A stretch of 11,474 nucleotides of DNA from CAZVRZ01 sp964629965 (GCA_964629965.1 CAZVRZ010000161.1:1-11474), one strand, 5' to 3'; positions 1-7,695 are shown, counted from the first letter of the stretch. Numbers and translations are program-made. The notes: a model not told the origin generated them from the sequence alone.

Positions 1-521
1 TGGTGTACCTGGATCGCCGCCACATCCTGGACTTCAAGACCATCAAAGCCGTCCCCGGCCCCTGGCGGGCTTACACCTGCCCGGAAACCGGCGTTCTGAT
101 CCGCGAGGGTCCCTATGCCTGGCGGCCCAAGATGATTGCCTGCCCGCACTGCTTCGATGGCGAGCATATCGCCCGCCAGATCTTGCAGGAAGGCCCGCCC
201 AGGGCAAAGAAAGCCCACGTGCAGCAGGTCAGCCTGTACCGCCTGGTGCTGGCTGAACACGGCGTCACCGTGGACACGGCTGAGATCGTCTACATGGACA
301 TGCGCGAGCAACTGCGCATCCCGGTCGAACTGCTGCCACTGGACGAAGCCTGGAAGCTGATCGAGCAGCGCCTGGCGCTGTTTACCACTGGCTCGCTGCC
401 GGACATTCTTCACGATCCCGAAGAATTTTGGGAGTGTGATTACTGCCCGGTGAGCGGCGTGTGCGAACGGCTGCACGGCGCTCCGGTCGGCAAATCCCTG
501 GTTGGCGAAGAAGCCGCCTGA
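1..521 (+). CDS. Cas4/RecB-like PD-(D/E)XK nuclease with Fe-S-type cysteines, 5'-truncated
   Basis: This is the C-terminal part of a DNA exonuclease-like protein. The gene runs off the left edge, with its first complete codon at position 3, and about 172 residues are visible. Counted from there, Asp10-Phe-Lys12 in LDFKT is the (D/E)xK metal/catalytic motif, and Gln75-x3-Tyr79 in HVQQVSLYR is the QxxxY motif of RecB/Cas4 nucleases. The C-terminus has C145-x2-C148-x5-C154, the cysteine spacing that, with one N-terminal cysteine, ligates a 4Fe-4S cluster in Cas4/AddB-type enzymes; the fourth ligand would lie outside the window. The usual role is nucleolytic end processing in recombination, phage or plasmid replication, or CRISPR adaptation. 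No cas genes are nearby, so I do not call it Cas4. Between the two nuclease motifs is an unusually long insert (about residues 16-70) carrying C26 and C47-x2-C50, which may be a small metal knuckle. An SSB-like gene lies 111 bp downstream, but a terminator separates them. The family is fairly secure; the exact role is not. Confidence 0.8.
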   Translation, partial: VYLDRRHILDFKTIKAVPGPWRAYTCPETGVLIREGPYAWRPKMIACPHCFDGEHIARQILQEGPPRAKKAHVQQVSLYRLVLAEHGVTVDTAEIVYMDMREQLRIPVELLPLDEAWKLIEQRLALFTTGSLPDILHDPEEFWECDYCPVSGVCERLHGAPVGKSLVGEEAA

Positions 522-534
522 ACCTTATCAATCC

Positions 535-573
535 CGCGCTGGCCTGTCCATTCCGGGCGGGCCGGCGCGTTTT
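535..573 (+). terminator. Intrinsic terminator after the nuclease gene
   Basis: A 10-bp GC-rich stem pairs CGCGCTGGCC (535-544) with GGCCGGCGCG (560-569), with one G-U wobble and a 15-nt loop. It is followed at once by TTTT (570-573). It lies 13 nt after the nuclease stop codon, which is the classic layout of a rho-independent terminator on the plus strand. The SSB-like gene downstream therefore probably has its own promoter in the short AT-rich stretch 574-617. Confidence 0.8.
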
Positions 574-632
574 CATCGGTCAATCCGAATCCAATTTTCA
601 ATCCCAATTTCATATATGAGGAGTAACATACC

Positions 633-1283
633 ATGACTACCAAATCAGATTTCAAAAACTTCGCGGTTTTCACCGTGGATATCCGCTCGGTCGAGCAAAA
701 AACCAGCAAAGATGGCAAGCCTTACGCTGTCGCTGCCGCCATGCTGCCTATGGAAGAAGAGCCCATGCCGCTGCGCATTGTTGCCTTGAACGGCATTGCT
801 GCCTCCATTGTCACCGGCCAACACACCCTGGTTGGGCGGTTGGGTTACGAAGAAAAGGATGAGAAAAGCACGGTTGTGCTTTTTCCGACCAAAGTCGAAC
901 CCGCCCCCAGCGATGGCAGGCTGCGCAACTACGTCATCCTGACGCTGCGCGCCGGCCAGGATGCCGAAAGCCGCTTCACGGATGCCGGCAATTTCTGGGG
1001 TCGCGTGCGCATGGCGCTCGGCCAGGGCAAAGATGCCAGTGGAGCCTACAAGCCGTCCCTCTGGTTGACCGTCAAAGGTTTCACCAGCAAAGAGGGCAGC
1101 GACGCAGTTCCGCAGGCGCTGACCAAGCTGAATAAGGGCGACCTGGCGACTATTACCGGCCGGCTGGTCTACGAGGTCTCCACTTCCAATGGCAAGGGTT
1201 ACGTCAACCTGATGGCCTTCAAGGTGGAAACTATCCAGGTTGCCCAGCCCGAAGCTGCCGCCGAAGTGGATTGCCCGTACTAA
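633..1283 (+). CDS. Tandem OB-fold, SSB-like protein
   Basis: This 216-residue protein appears to hold two single-stranded-DNA-binding-type OB folds. The first (about residues 8-90) has FAVFTVDIRSVEQKTSKDGK, then a VALNG strand and a short VGRLGY strand. The second (about 98-205) has the more typical SSB pattern: FWGRVRMALG with an aromatic residue at W122, a W144-containing strand, LNKGDLATITGRL (166-178), and a glycine turn before VNLMAFKVETI. The last six residues, EVDCPY, loosely recall the acidic Pro-aromatic tip that SSB proteins use to recruit partners. The start is well set: GAGGAG at 618-623 lies 9 nt before the ATG. A role in binding single-stranded DNA during replication or recombination of an accessory element is inferred from the fold and from the upstream nuclease. 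Ordinary SSB has one OB fold per chain, so this is a divergent paralogue and probably not the housekeeping ssb. Confidence 0.6.
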   Translation: MTTKSDFKNFAVFTVDIRSVEQKTSKDGKPYAVAAAMLPMEEEPMPLRIVALNGIAASIVTGQHTLVGRLGYEEKDEKSTVVLFPTKVEPAPSDGRLRNYVILTLRAGQDAESRFTDAGNFWGRVRMALGQGKDASGAYKPSLWLTVKGFTSKEGSDAVPQALTKLNKGDLATITGRLVYEVSTSNGKGYVNLMAFKVETIQVAQPEAAAEVDCPY

Positions 1284-1328
1284 ACCGCATCCAAGCCGCG
1301 CTTGTGCGGCAATCACCATCACCCCTGA

Positions 1329-1355
1329 TGAGGCGCGCATACCCTGCGCGCCTCA
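1329..1355. terminator. Perfect hairpin between convergent genes
   Basis: TGAGGCGCGC (1329-1338) and GCGCGCCTCA (1346-1355) form a perfect 10-bp stem with a 7-nt loop. It lies between the SSB-like gene (end 1283) and the convergent FHA kinase gene (end 1390), so it could stop transcription from both sides. There is no T-run on either strand, so intrinsic termination is less certain than at the other two hairpins in the window. It also marks the exact point where GC-rich sequence gives way to AT-rich sequence. Part of its right arm, GCGCGCCTC, recurs at the other edge of the AT-rich island. Confidence 0.55.
1346..1354 (+). repeat. Left copy of 9-bp boundary repeat GCGCGCCTC
   Basis: GCGCGCCTC occurs here and again at 7696-7704 in the same orientation. 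The two copies bracket the AT-rich kinase island almost exactly. This copy forms part of the right arm of the hairpin at 1329-1355, so an inverted copy, GAGGCGCGC, is also present at 1330-1338. It could be a target-site duplication or a recombination core, but 9 bp is short and a chance match is possible. Confidence 0.35.
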
Positions 1356-1389
1356 CTTACTCATCAAATTTCGAATGCCTTGGAGATGG

Positions 1390-2745
1390 TTACACAATTT
1401 TTCCTAGGGCTTTTCTCATTTCTCCAGCATCTGGGTATCGATTTTTTGGATCGTTGGATAGAGATTTATCGATAACCTGGGCAAGTTTCTTGGAGATATC
1501 TTTTTTCTTGCTTCGAATAGGGATTACTTTTCCACTCAAAATCACTTCCAATGGATCCTGCCCTTTTTGTAGATCTCGTGGAAATTCGCCCGTTAGAACA
1601 AAATAAAAGGTGGCAGCAATTGACCAGACATCACTAAAAGGTTTCACATATTTAAAGTTGGTAACTTGTTCTCGAGGCATGAATGGGTATGAACCAGAAT
1701 AAGTGCCGGTTATGGTCATCCCACTGAAACCTGCCTGGGTGAAATTTTTAGAAAGCCCAAAATCGCTGATCTTCGCACTTAGTGCGTGATTATCTTGAGT
1801 TAATAATATGTTCTGAGGTTTTAAGTCTCGATGCACCCAACCATTTGCATGAGCATATGCTAAACCATCCAATACCTGAAGCATAATCGGAAGAGCTTCT
1901 TTTTCTGATAAGGGCCTGTTCTGATATTCCATCAACTCAATCAGGCTACCCCGGTTGCAATACTCCATGATGATATAGAAAATGCTGCCGCAGACTCCGG
2001 AGGAGAGAAAGCGAACAATATTAGGATGACAAAGGGATGATGTAATTTGAATTTCACGGAAGAATTTCTCCCTGGCCTCTGCGCTTACAGCAACTTTCGG
2101 CAACATGAGTTTCAATGCAGCAAACTCTCCGGTTGTCTTGTGTTTGATTTGGAAAACTTCACCCATCCCGCCTTTGCCTAATAGTGTGACAATTTCATAA
2201 TCTGGGATTTGGAGTTGATCCTTGGATTGAGGGTGAAGATTGAACAATGCCTGAAGGATAACATCAGGGTTCGCTTCGAGTTCTTTGATACAATTGCCGC
2301 AAAGAAACTCGCCATCGCGATCTGTACCGATTTGGGCTGTTACATCTCTTCCACATCGTTGGCAATGGACAGGTTGCTTGATGGATTTTTCTACTATTGT
2401 TTTTACCTGAAAGCAGGTATCACCTGTTTTTATTACATCTCCATCCTTCAAATCTACTTGAGGATAATTTCGCCTGGCACCTTCTTCGGGGGATTCACTC
2501 TTTAATCGGCTGCCAATCTTTCTTTCATTGACATACGTTCCATTCAAACTGCCCAGGTCTCTAATACGAGTATCTGGAGGGTTGACTTCTAACAAAAAAT
2601 GATGGCGTGACAGGTAATTGTCATCCGGTATGCAAATATGACAATCGTCCATACGGCCGAAGACTAGGGTATCATGTTCAATAAAATCCAATGTTTTACC
2701 AGCTAATGGGCCAGTAGTTACATTAAGAATAACTTTATTAGCCAT
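1390..2745 (-). CDS. FHA - zinc ribbon - Ser/Thr protein kinase
   Basis: This 451-residue soluble protein kinase has three domains. An N-terminal FHA domain (about 5-115) shows G30-R31, S46-x2-H49 and N68-G69, the phosphothreonine-binding signature. A small zinc ribbon follows, with C128-x2-C131 and C149-x2-C152. The kinase domain (about 183-451) has the glycine loop GKGGMGEVF (190-198), Lys212, Glu231, HRDLKPQN (305-312) and DFG (328-330), so all key catalytic residues are present. The APE region reads FMPREQ (355-360), which I take as a subfamily variant. No transmembrane or PASTA segment is present, so it should act in the cytoplasm. ATG 2745 is preceded by AAGAGG (2754-2759) at 8 nt. It lies 54 bp downstream of the giant kinase gene on the same strand, so the two are probably co-transcribed. 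The FHA domain suggests that it docks on a phosphorylated partner, plausibly the neighbouring kinase; that link is inferred. Its AT-rich codon use contrasts with the flanking genes. Confidence 0.92.
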   Translation of the reverse strand: MANKVILNVTTGPLAGKTLDFIEHDTLVFGRMDDCHICIPDDNYLSRHHFLLEVNPPDTRIRDLGSLNGTYVNERKIGSRLKSESPEEGARRNYPQVDLKDGDVIKTGDTCFQVKTIVEKSIKQPVHCQRCGRDVTAQIGTDRDGEFLCGNCIKELEANPDVILQALFNLHPQSKDQLQIPDYEIVTLLGKGGMGEVFQIKHKTTGEFAALKLMLPKVAVSAEAREKFFREIQITSSLCHPNIVRFLSSGVCGSIFYIIMEYCNRGSLIELMEYQNRPLSEKEALPIMLQVLDGLAYAHANGWVHRDLKPQNILLTQDNHALSAKISDFGLSKNFTQAGFSGMTITGTYSGSYPFMPREQVTNFKYVKPFSDVWSIAATFYFVLTGEFPRDLQKGQDPLEVILSGKVIPIRSKKKDISKKLAQVIDKSLSNDPKNRYPDAGEMRKALGKIV

Positions 2746-2799
2746 GCTTTTTACCTCTTCAACAAGTGTATCTCAACGAGTTTGTGCTTCTCCAATTAA

Positions 2800-5700
2800 T
2801 CATTCAAACAATTGTGGAGGGCCTTTCCAATCCCTGGCCATCTTCTCAAGTTGATGTTGTACTCCTTCTGGGCGAAGCCAACCGTAACCGCAATGAGAGA
2901 GTTTCCGTAATAAACGTTGAAAATCTAACCTACTCCAGGTAAATTTATTACTCTTGAATAACATACCTTTCCGAATCGGCGGGTGGATCGTTAGAAAATT
3001 TGTCAAGTAAGGAAAAGCACAATTATCCCAATCGGAAAAAGGCGGAAATTTACAATCCCATTTTAATGCAATCAGCTGTTGAGATGTTTCATCACTAGTT
3101 ATAATAGCTCGTTTCCCCGATTGGGAAAAATGTCCTCGTAGCCCAGGCCGGTAAATTGGCATAATCAGGTTGAGAGCTGGCCCTGCAAATAAATCCCAAG
3201 GTCTAATCCCGGATTGTTCTAGACTGTCAATTGAGCTATTTTCTGAGATCGTCATAATCCACTTGTTAGTCTTGCAATGATAAATATATAGTACCTCATT
3301 ACCAACAAGATCAACAAGAACAAGGAGGTACATACCATTTTCTGAAATTGCCAAATCTTTCATGCACCCGCAATAGCCTTCTACCTCTTGCAGAGAAGGT
3401 AAATGAATTTCATCATGGAGTGTTCCTTTTCCTAAATCCCAAATTTTTATACAACCATCATACGGAGCATAGCTTGCACTATAACCGAAAAGGCTATTGG
3501 GCGAGAAGGTCAAGAATTGGACTCCTTCCTGATGTCCTACCATGACTTTCAGACAGTGTCCTGTTGCCAGATTCCACAGCCGGATTTGTCTGTCTTTACC
3601 GCCTGACAAAGCATATTTGCCGTTAGGAGAAATTGATATCGCTTCGATTTCATCTTCATGCCCTTCCATAACCAGGCACGCTTCCCACTTTTTCATATCC
3701 ATTAACACTAGTAGATTATGACAAGGCCCGTGTTCAAGCTTGAGATCAAGCCCTGCGAAAAGTCCGGTTCTCCAGCTAGGCGATAAATCAAAGGAGTTGC
3801 TAGAGAGACTAATTTTTTCGGAACCTATCCAGCATTTTAATTTCCGAACGAGTTTGCACTGATTAAGATTCCAGAGTTGATACTCATTCAATAGACGATA
3901 CTCGTCGAATAACAAAAAAGCATACATGTCATTTGGGGAAATTTTTACTTTGTGCAATTTTGTATCGGGGAAAGATCCAAGTAAAATAGCATCAGCCAGG
4001 TTGGTGCGTATACCTTTGTCACTCACCTGCTCCCATTCCTTTAGCCATTCAACCGAATCCATATAACCAGGGATCTTATTGGCTTGTTTGAGATATTTTG
4101 CAGCTTCGCCAACCCGGTCAGAATCAAACGCTTGATTGGCAAATGAAATTAGGTTCTTGTATTTTACTTTATTAGCCCCTACCTCAATGGAACTTTGAGG
4201 ACGGATAACCAGATATGGCATAGCCTCGAATCGTGAAATAGGGATTTCAGTGATTCTTCCATCAGAAGTTGTAACCACAATCGATTGATTGTTTCGGATA
4301 GCAATACTCGAAATTCTGTAAAATGTATCTTGCAAATAGGTACGCAGGCATTTACCCGTACTCAGCTGTAATACACGGATTCCCTCCCTTTTCTCGCCTC
4401 CCACGACACATATATCTTGTTTTGTAGAGAGAGCAATGTGAGAAATATCAAAACCTTGTTGATCATACACGAAGATCTGTTTTCTTGTATTGATATTCCA
4501 TCCTACAAGCTTGCCATCGGCGCATCCGCTTACAGCAAAGGATTTGTCATCTGAAAGCGCCACAGCCCTAATACCTTTATCATGCCCTGTCAAAGTTGCT
4601 GAACATAATCCAGTATCGGTGTTCCAAATTCTCAGATTACCATCTGCCCCGCTTGATAACATCAAATTGCTAGAATCAAGGAAAGCGAGAGAAGATACAT
4701 GGCCTTTATGTCCTTCGAAGACTCGTAATCGTTCCCCATTATGTAAATCCCATAAATAGATGCGAGAGTCTGACAACCACTCAACATTTCTTTCTGGTGA
4801 TGGAAAACCGGATGAGTTTTCTCCCGATATGCCAAGACGCCCATCCGATGATATAGCAACCGATGCTACACTTTGTGTGTGAGAAATAACTCGAACACAC
4901 TTACCTAGCGGTAGGTTCCATAAGCAGACAGTTTTATCTTCACTTGCTGATAAAGCCCATTTCCCATCATTGGAGATAGCAAGATCATTTATTTTTCCCC
5001 CATGACCATCAAAGATTGTTTCTTCTTTTTGGTTTAATCCTTGCCTTGAAGCCAACTCAACAACCATTGTTCCTGTTTCGTACTTATCTCCTAAGTGCCA
5101 TAGTTCTATATATCCTTCATGATCACCGATTGCTACCAACCGGCTGTCGACAGAAAAACTTACTCTACTAACACTTGATTTTCGATTACAGAAATACCGT
5201 AAAAAGCCCTTAGAAAATAACTCTTGAAATGGCCTATTCGAATTATTTTTTACTTCCGCCAGAAATGCTCCAAGAGGAAAAATAAATTCTCCTAGCGCGG
5301 CATATTTTTCATCAGGCGAGAAGGCAACTTCTGGTGTATAACTGATAGAGACTTTAAATTTGTCCAACCTTATTCCAGATTCTAAATCCCAGAGAGATAT
5401 TTGTCCTGGGCTGCTGCTAATCAAACCATACTTGCCGCTTGCTGATATAGCAACCGACTTTATATGCTCCGTGAGAGATTGATCCTCACTGCTTCCCTTG
5501 AGAAACTGTCGTGAACCAGTGGCTAAATCCAGAATAAAAGCCCCGTTTTGATGTGTTCCCACGAAAGCAATATTTCGCTCAGTACAAAATGCAAGCGATG
5601 TTAATATGTTGTCATATGTCCCGTTAGGGGTCTCCCACGCATATTCCCGAATAATTTCACCAGTCACCCTATTGAGAGTTAATACTTTCGAACCACCCAC

Positions 5701-7572
5701 ATACAAAAGCTCTCCTTTGCTGGAGTAAGCCAAGGTAAATATATCTCGAAAATCTTTATGGAAAATTTCTTTGATACATTTACCGGTTTGTATATCCCAA
5801 TATCTGATGGTTCTATCCATTCCGGCTGAAATTAGTGTCTGGCTTTTAATTGTGGTTAGGGCAGTTATTCGAAAAGCATGACCTTCAAGGATACGAATAC
5901 GGCGGCCCTCCTCCGTATCCCACTGATGAATGCGACCATCATCACCAGCAGAGAACATGGTACATCCGCAGGGTAAAAAAACCATTGATTGAATATCATA
6001 GCCCAGAAAACCCTGAAACACTTTCGTTTGTTCACCACTTTCTACATCGATGATCCTGAGAGAGTTATCTTCCCAACCTGAAAGACAAAACAAATGCCCA
6101 GGTAGCAGTTCAAGAATGGTAGAACCTCTTATATTTGACAATAGACGTTCATGGCAGTCTATAAGCTCAGCGGCTTTCTTCTGAGCTTCTATGAGGTGTG
6201 CATCTTTCATCGTTTTGTGGTCAATCTTACCCAAGGCATCAAGCGCACCCTGTCTATCTCCGCGTTCGATATGTATATAACTTAGGAAGAGTTTTACGCT
6301 CCACTCATCAGGAAATATCAATGCAAGCGCCTCAAATTCTCTGATGATCTGTTCATCTGTTTTCCGGCCCGTTCTCCATTCGAATAAACTGCGGTTGTAT
6401 ATCCCTTCTATATGACTGGGATTTATTTTTATCAAATCTTCGAAAGTTTTTTTTGCTTCGTTAATTAATCCCATATCGATATAGGACACGGCTTTATTAT
6501 TCAGATTATCAGCTATCATCTGTACAACTTCAGGTCGGAGCCGAGTAAATTTCTGTCCGGTAATTTTTTGAAAATCAGTACTAAACCTGTCTGCTACCTC
6601 CATCATGGAGTTTGGCCGTGCTTCAGGGTCCAGTAATAGACATTCTTGCAAAATATTAATAATGGACTTCGGCATAGTGGGAAGTTCCGACCTGGTTGAC
6701 GAGTTTCTTCGAGATTCTTCAAGTGCCTGGGCTGCAAATTGCCCTCCCAACCAGAAAACTTCCCCGGTAAACATTTCAAGAACCGTCACCGCCCAGCTCC
6801 ATATATCAGTTCTCCGAGTTAATGTGCTTTTGGCGGCTTGCTCAGGAGAGCAATATGCTGGTGTCATGCCTCCAACACTTGCTATCAGGGTTCTGCTTTT
6901 ACCTGGAGTAAGAACATCTCCTATAATTGCTCGCGCTTTCGCCAGGCCGAAATCAGTTACCTTGGCTACACCATCAGAAGTCATCAGAATGTTGGCCGGT
7001 TTTACATCCTGGTGAATCAGATCCTGTTCATGCGCATACTGAAGTCCCCAGGCCATTTGAATGGCTATATCTAGAATACGGCATAGAGATGCTTGTTGAC
7101 CTCCCTCGTACAATTTGCCATTATCTATCCAATCTCGCAGGCTACCGCCCTCAATAAACTCAGCAAAAATACGAGGAATGCCTCCCAGGTTTCTTACATA
7201 GTAACAACTTGTGATATGCGGATGCAATCCCAGGTTTACCCAGGTTTCACATTCGCGGACAAAGTTTTGAATACTTGTGGCGCTGTTTAATATTTCTTGT
7301 TTAGGGCTTTTTACCGCGAGGTCCATACCCCAGCCCCGATGGTGAACGCGATATACATTTCCCATTCCACCTGAGGTGAAAATATCGCGCACCTCATAAG
7401 TGTCAAGAATGATATCCCCTATATTCCATTCAATAGGCACATTTTTTTCGGCAATAATAATACCCGTAAGATTATCTTCCGGATATGGCTGGGTTGGAAG
7501 AATCTTGTCACCCTGCATATAATTTCCGCCTTGCATCGAATTCAACATATCCTGAATAGTGCTTTTGGTCAC
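2800..7572 (-). CDS. Giant Ser/Thr kinase with TPR-like region and WD40 propellers
   Basis: This protein has 1590 residues from GTG 7572, or 1572 from ATG 7518. The kinase domain (about 58-335) has TSGGMGNVY (66-74), Lys88, Glu107, HQDVKPAN (187-194), DFG (207-209) and SPEQ (242-245). The catalytic Asp189 is kept, but the usual HRD arginine is Gln188, making it a non-RD kinase, and the first glycine of the loop is Thr66. Helices at about 350-475 look TPR-like. WD40 blades follow from about 480 to 1115 (I count about 14), then a helical linker (about 1136-1195), then more blades to about 1505. That is enough for roughly three seven-bladed propellers. Clear blades begin at GHGGKINDLAIS (856), GHKGHVSSLAF (954) and GHEDEIEAISIS (1304). 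The C-terminus (about 1505-1590) holds GYGWLRPEGV, a module I associate with large bacterial WD40 proteins. No membrane segment is seen. The likely role is a cytoplasmic sensor kinase whose propellers bind a ligand or partner; the trigger is unknown. It is the first gene of the two-kinase operon. Confidence 0.92.
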   Translation of the reverse strand: MTKSTIQDMLNSMQGGNYMQGDKILPTQPYPEDNLTGIIIAEKNVPIEWNIGDIILDTYEVRDIFTSGGMGNVYRVHHRGWGMDLAVKSPKQEILNSATSIQNFVRECETWVNLGLHPHITSCYYVRNLGGIPRIFAEFIEGGSLRDWIDNGKLYEGGQQASLCRILDIAIQMAWGLQYAHEQDLIHQDVKPANILMTSDGVAKVTDFGLAKARAIIGDVLTPGKSRTLIASVGGMTPAYCSPEQAAKSTLTRRTDIWSWAVTVLEMFTGEVFWLGGQFAAQALEESRRNSSTRSELPTMPKSIINILQECLLLDPEARPNSMMEVADRFSTDFQKITGQKFTRLRPEVVQMIADNLNNKAVSYIDMGLINEAKKTFEDLIKINPSHIEGIYNRSLFEWRTGRKTDEQIIREFEALALIFPDEWSVKLFLSYIHIERGDRQGALDALGKIDHKTMKDAHLIEAQKKAAELIDCHERLLSNIRGSTILELLPGHLFCLSGWEDNSLRIIDVESGEQTKVFQGFLGYDIQSMVFLPCGCTMFSAGDDGRIHQWDTEEGRRIRILEGHAFRITALTTIKSQTLISAGMDRTIRYWDIQTGKCIKEIFHKDFRDIFTLAYSSKGELLYVGGSKVLTLNRVTGEIIREYAWETPNGTYDNILTSLAFCTERNIAFVGTHQNGAFILDLATGSRQFLKGSSEDQSLTEHIKSVAISASGKYGLISSSPGQISLWDLESGIRLDKFKVSISYTPEVAFSPDEKYAALGEFIFPLGAFLAEVKNNSNRPFQELFSKGFLRYFCNRKSSVSRVSFSVDSRLVAIGDHEGYIELWHLGDKYETGTMVVELASRQGLNQKEETIFDGHGGKINDLAISNDGKWALSASEDKTVCLWNLPLGKCVRVISHTQSVASVAISSDGRLGISGENSSGFPSPERNVEWLSDSRIYLWDLHNGERLRVFEGHKGHVSSLAFLDSSNLMLSSGADGNLRIWNTDTGLCSATLTGHDKGIRAVALSDDKSFAVSGCADGKLVGWNINTRKQIFVYDQQGFDISHIALSTKQDICVVGGEKREGIRVLQLSTGKCLRTYLQDTFYRISSIAIRNNQSIVVTTSDGRITEIPISRFEAMPYLVIRPQSSIEVGANKVKYKNLISFANQAFDSDRVGEAAKYLKQANKIPGYMDSVEWLKEWEQVSDKGIRTNLADAILLGSFPDTKLHKVKISPNDMYAFLLFDEYRLLNEYQLWNLNQCKLVRKLKCWIGSEKISLSSNSFDLSPSWRTGLFAGLDLKLEHGPCHNLLVLMDMKKWEACLVMEGHEDEIEAISISPNGKYALSGGKDRQIRLWNLATGHCLKVMVGHQEGVQFLTFSPNSLFGYSASYAPYDGCIKIWDLGKGTLHDEIHLPSLQEVEGYCGCMKDLAISENGMYLLVLVDLVGNEVLYIYHCKTNKWIMTISENSSIDSLEQSGIRPWDLFAGPALNLIMPIYRPGLRGHFSQSGKRAIITSDETSQQLIALKWDCKFPPFSDWDNCAFPYLTNFLTIHPPIRKGMLFKSNKFTWSRLDFQRLLRKLSHCGYGWLRPEGVQHQLEKMARDWKGPPQLFE
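7526..7532 (-). promoter_or_regulatory. Shine-Dalgarno-like AAGGCGG that may set the giant kinase start
   Basis: On the minus strand AAGGCGG lies 7 nt before an in-frame ATG at 7518-7516, which is codon 19 if counting starts at GTG 7572. It differs from AAGGAGG by one base. GTG 7572 has no recognisable ribosome binding site and would sit only about 8 nt after the transcript start predicted from the -10 box at 7588-7593. The first 18 codons may therefore be leader, with translation starting at 7518. The kinase domain is unaffected by this choice. Confidence 0.45.
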
Positions 7573-7587
7573 TATTCTACTGACATA

Positions 7588-7593
7588 ATTATA
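7588..7593 (-). promoter_or_regulatory. Candidate -10 box (TATAAT) for the kinase operon
   Basis: A perfect TATAAT on the minus strand lies 15 nt upstream of GTG 7572, in front of the two-kinase operon. No good -35 hexamer is found 16-18 nt further upstream; the best matches there are poor, and the adjacent CCCCCTATGG stretch looks unlike one. Either the promoter depends on an activator or another sigma factor, or the match is chance in AT-rich DNA. Confidence 0.35.
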
Positions 7594-7695
7594 CAGCCAT
7601 AGGGGGACTTGAATCGTTCAGCGCTTTTATGCTATAGCGAAAATACCGTAATTGAATTTTCCCAAGATTGGCTGGTTATTCTAGGTGTCTTCCCC

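Larger units (their letters stand above)
1356..7690. other. AT-rich island carrying the two-kinase cassette
   Basis: From just after the hairpin at 1329-1355 to about 7690, base composition and codon third positions are clearly AT-richer than on either side. The two genes inside run opposite to the plus-strand genes that flank them. This suggests that the kinase pair was acquired as a unit and inserted into a GC-rich accessory locus. No transposase or integrase gene and no long terminal repeats are visible. The boundaries were judged by eye from the sequence, not from a computed profile. Confidence 0.6.

Noticed and set aside
574..617. AT-rich CAATCC/CAATTT-like short repeats before the SSB-like gene as replication iterons
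   Set aside because: The units are only 5-7 bases and irregular, and can be explained by a promoter or leader region.
1..1283. CRISPR-Cas adaptation locus because of the Cas4-like nuclease
   Set aside because: No cas1, cas2 or repeat array is seen. Cas4-like nucleases are common in phages and plasmids.
645..1340. Long minus-strand open frame opposite the SSB-like gene
   Set aside because: It is the complement of a gene with a good ribosome binding site and OB-fold sequence; its translation shows no domain and looks like a GC-rich shadow frame.
1390..2745. TerY-P-type triad or BREX PglW assignment for the kinases
   Set aside because: No vWA protein, PP2C phosphatase or BREX gene is present, and the FHA-zinc ribbon-kinase order does not fit PglW.
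2800..7572. PknB-type membrane receptor kinase
   Set aside because: Neither kinase has a hydrophobic membrane segment or PASTA repeats.
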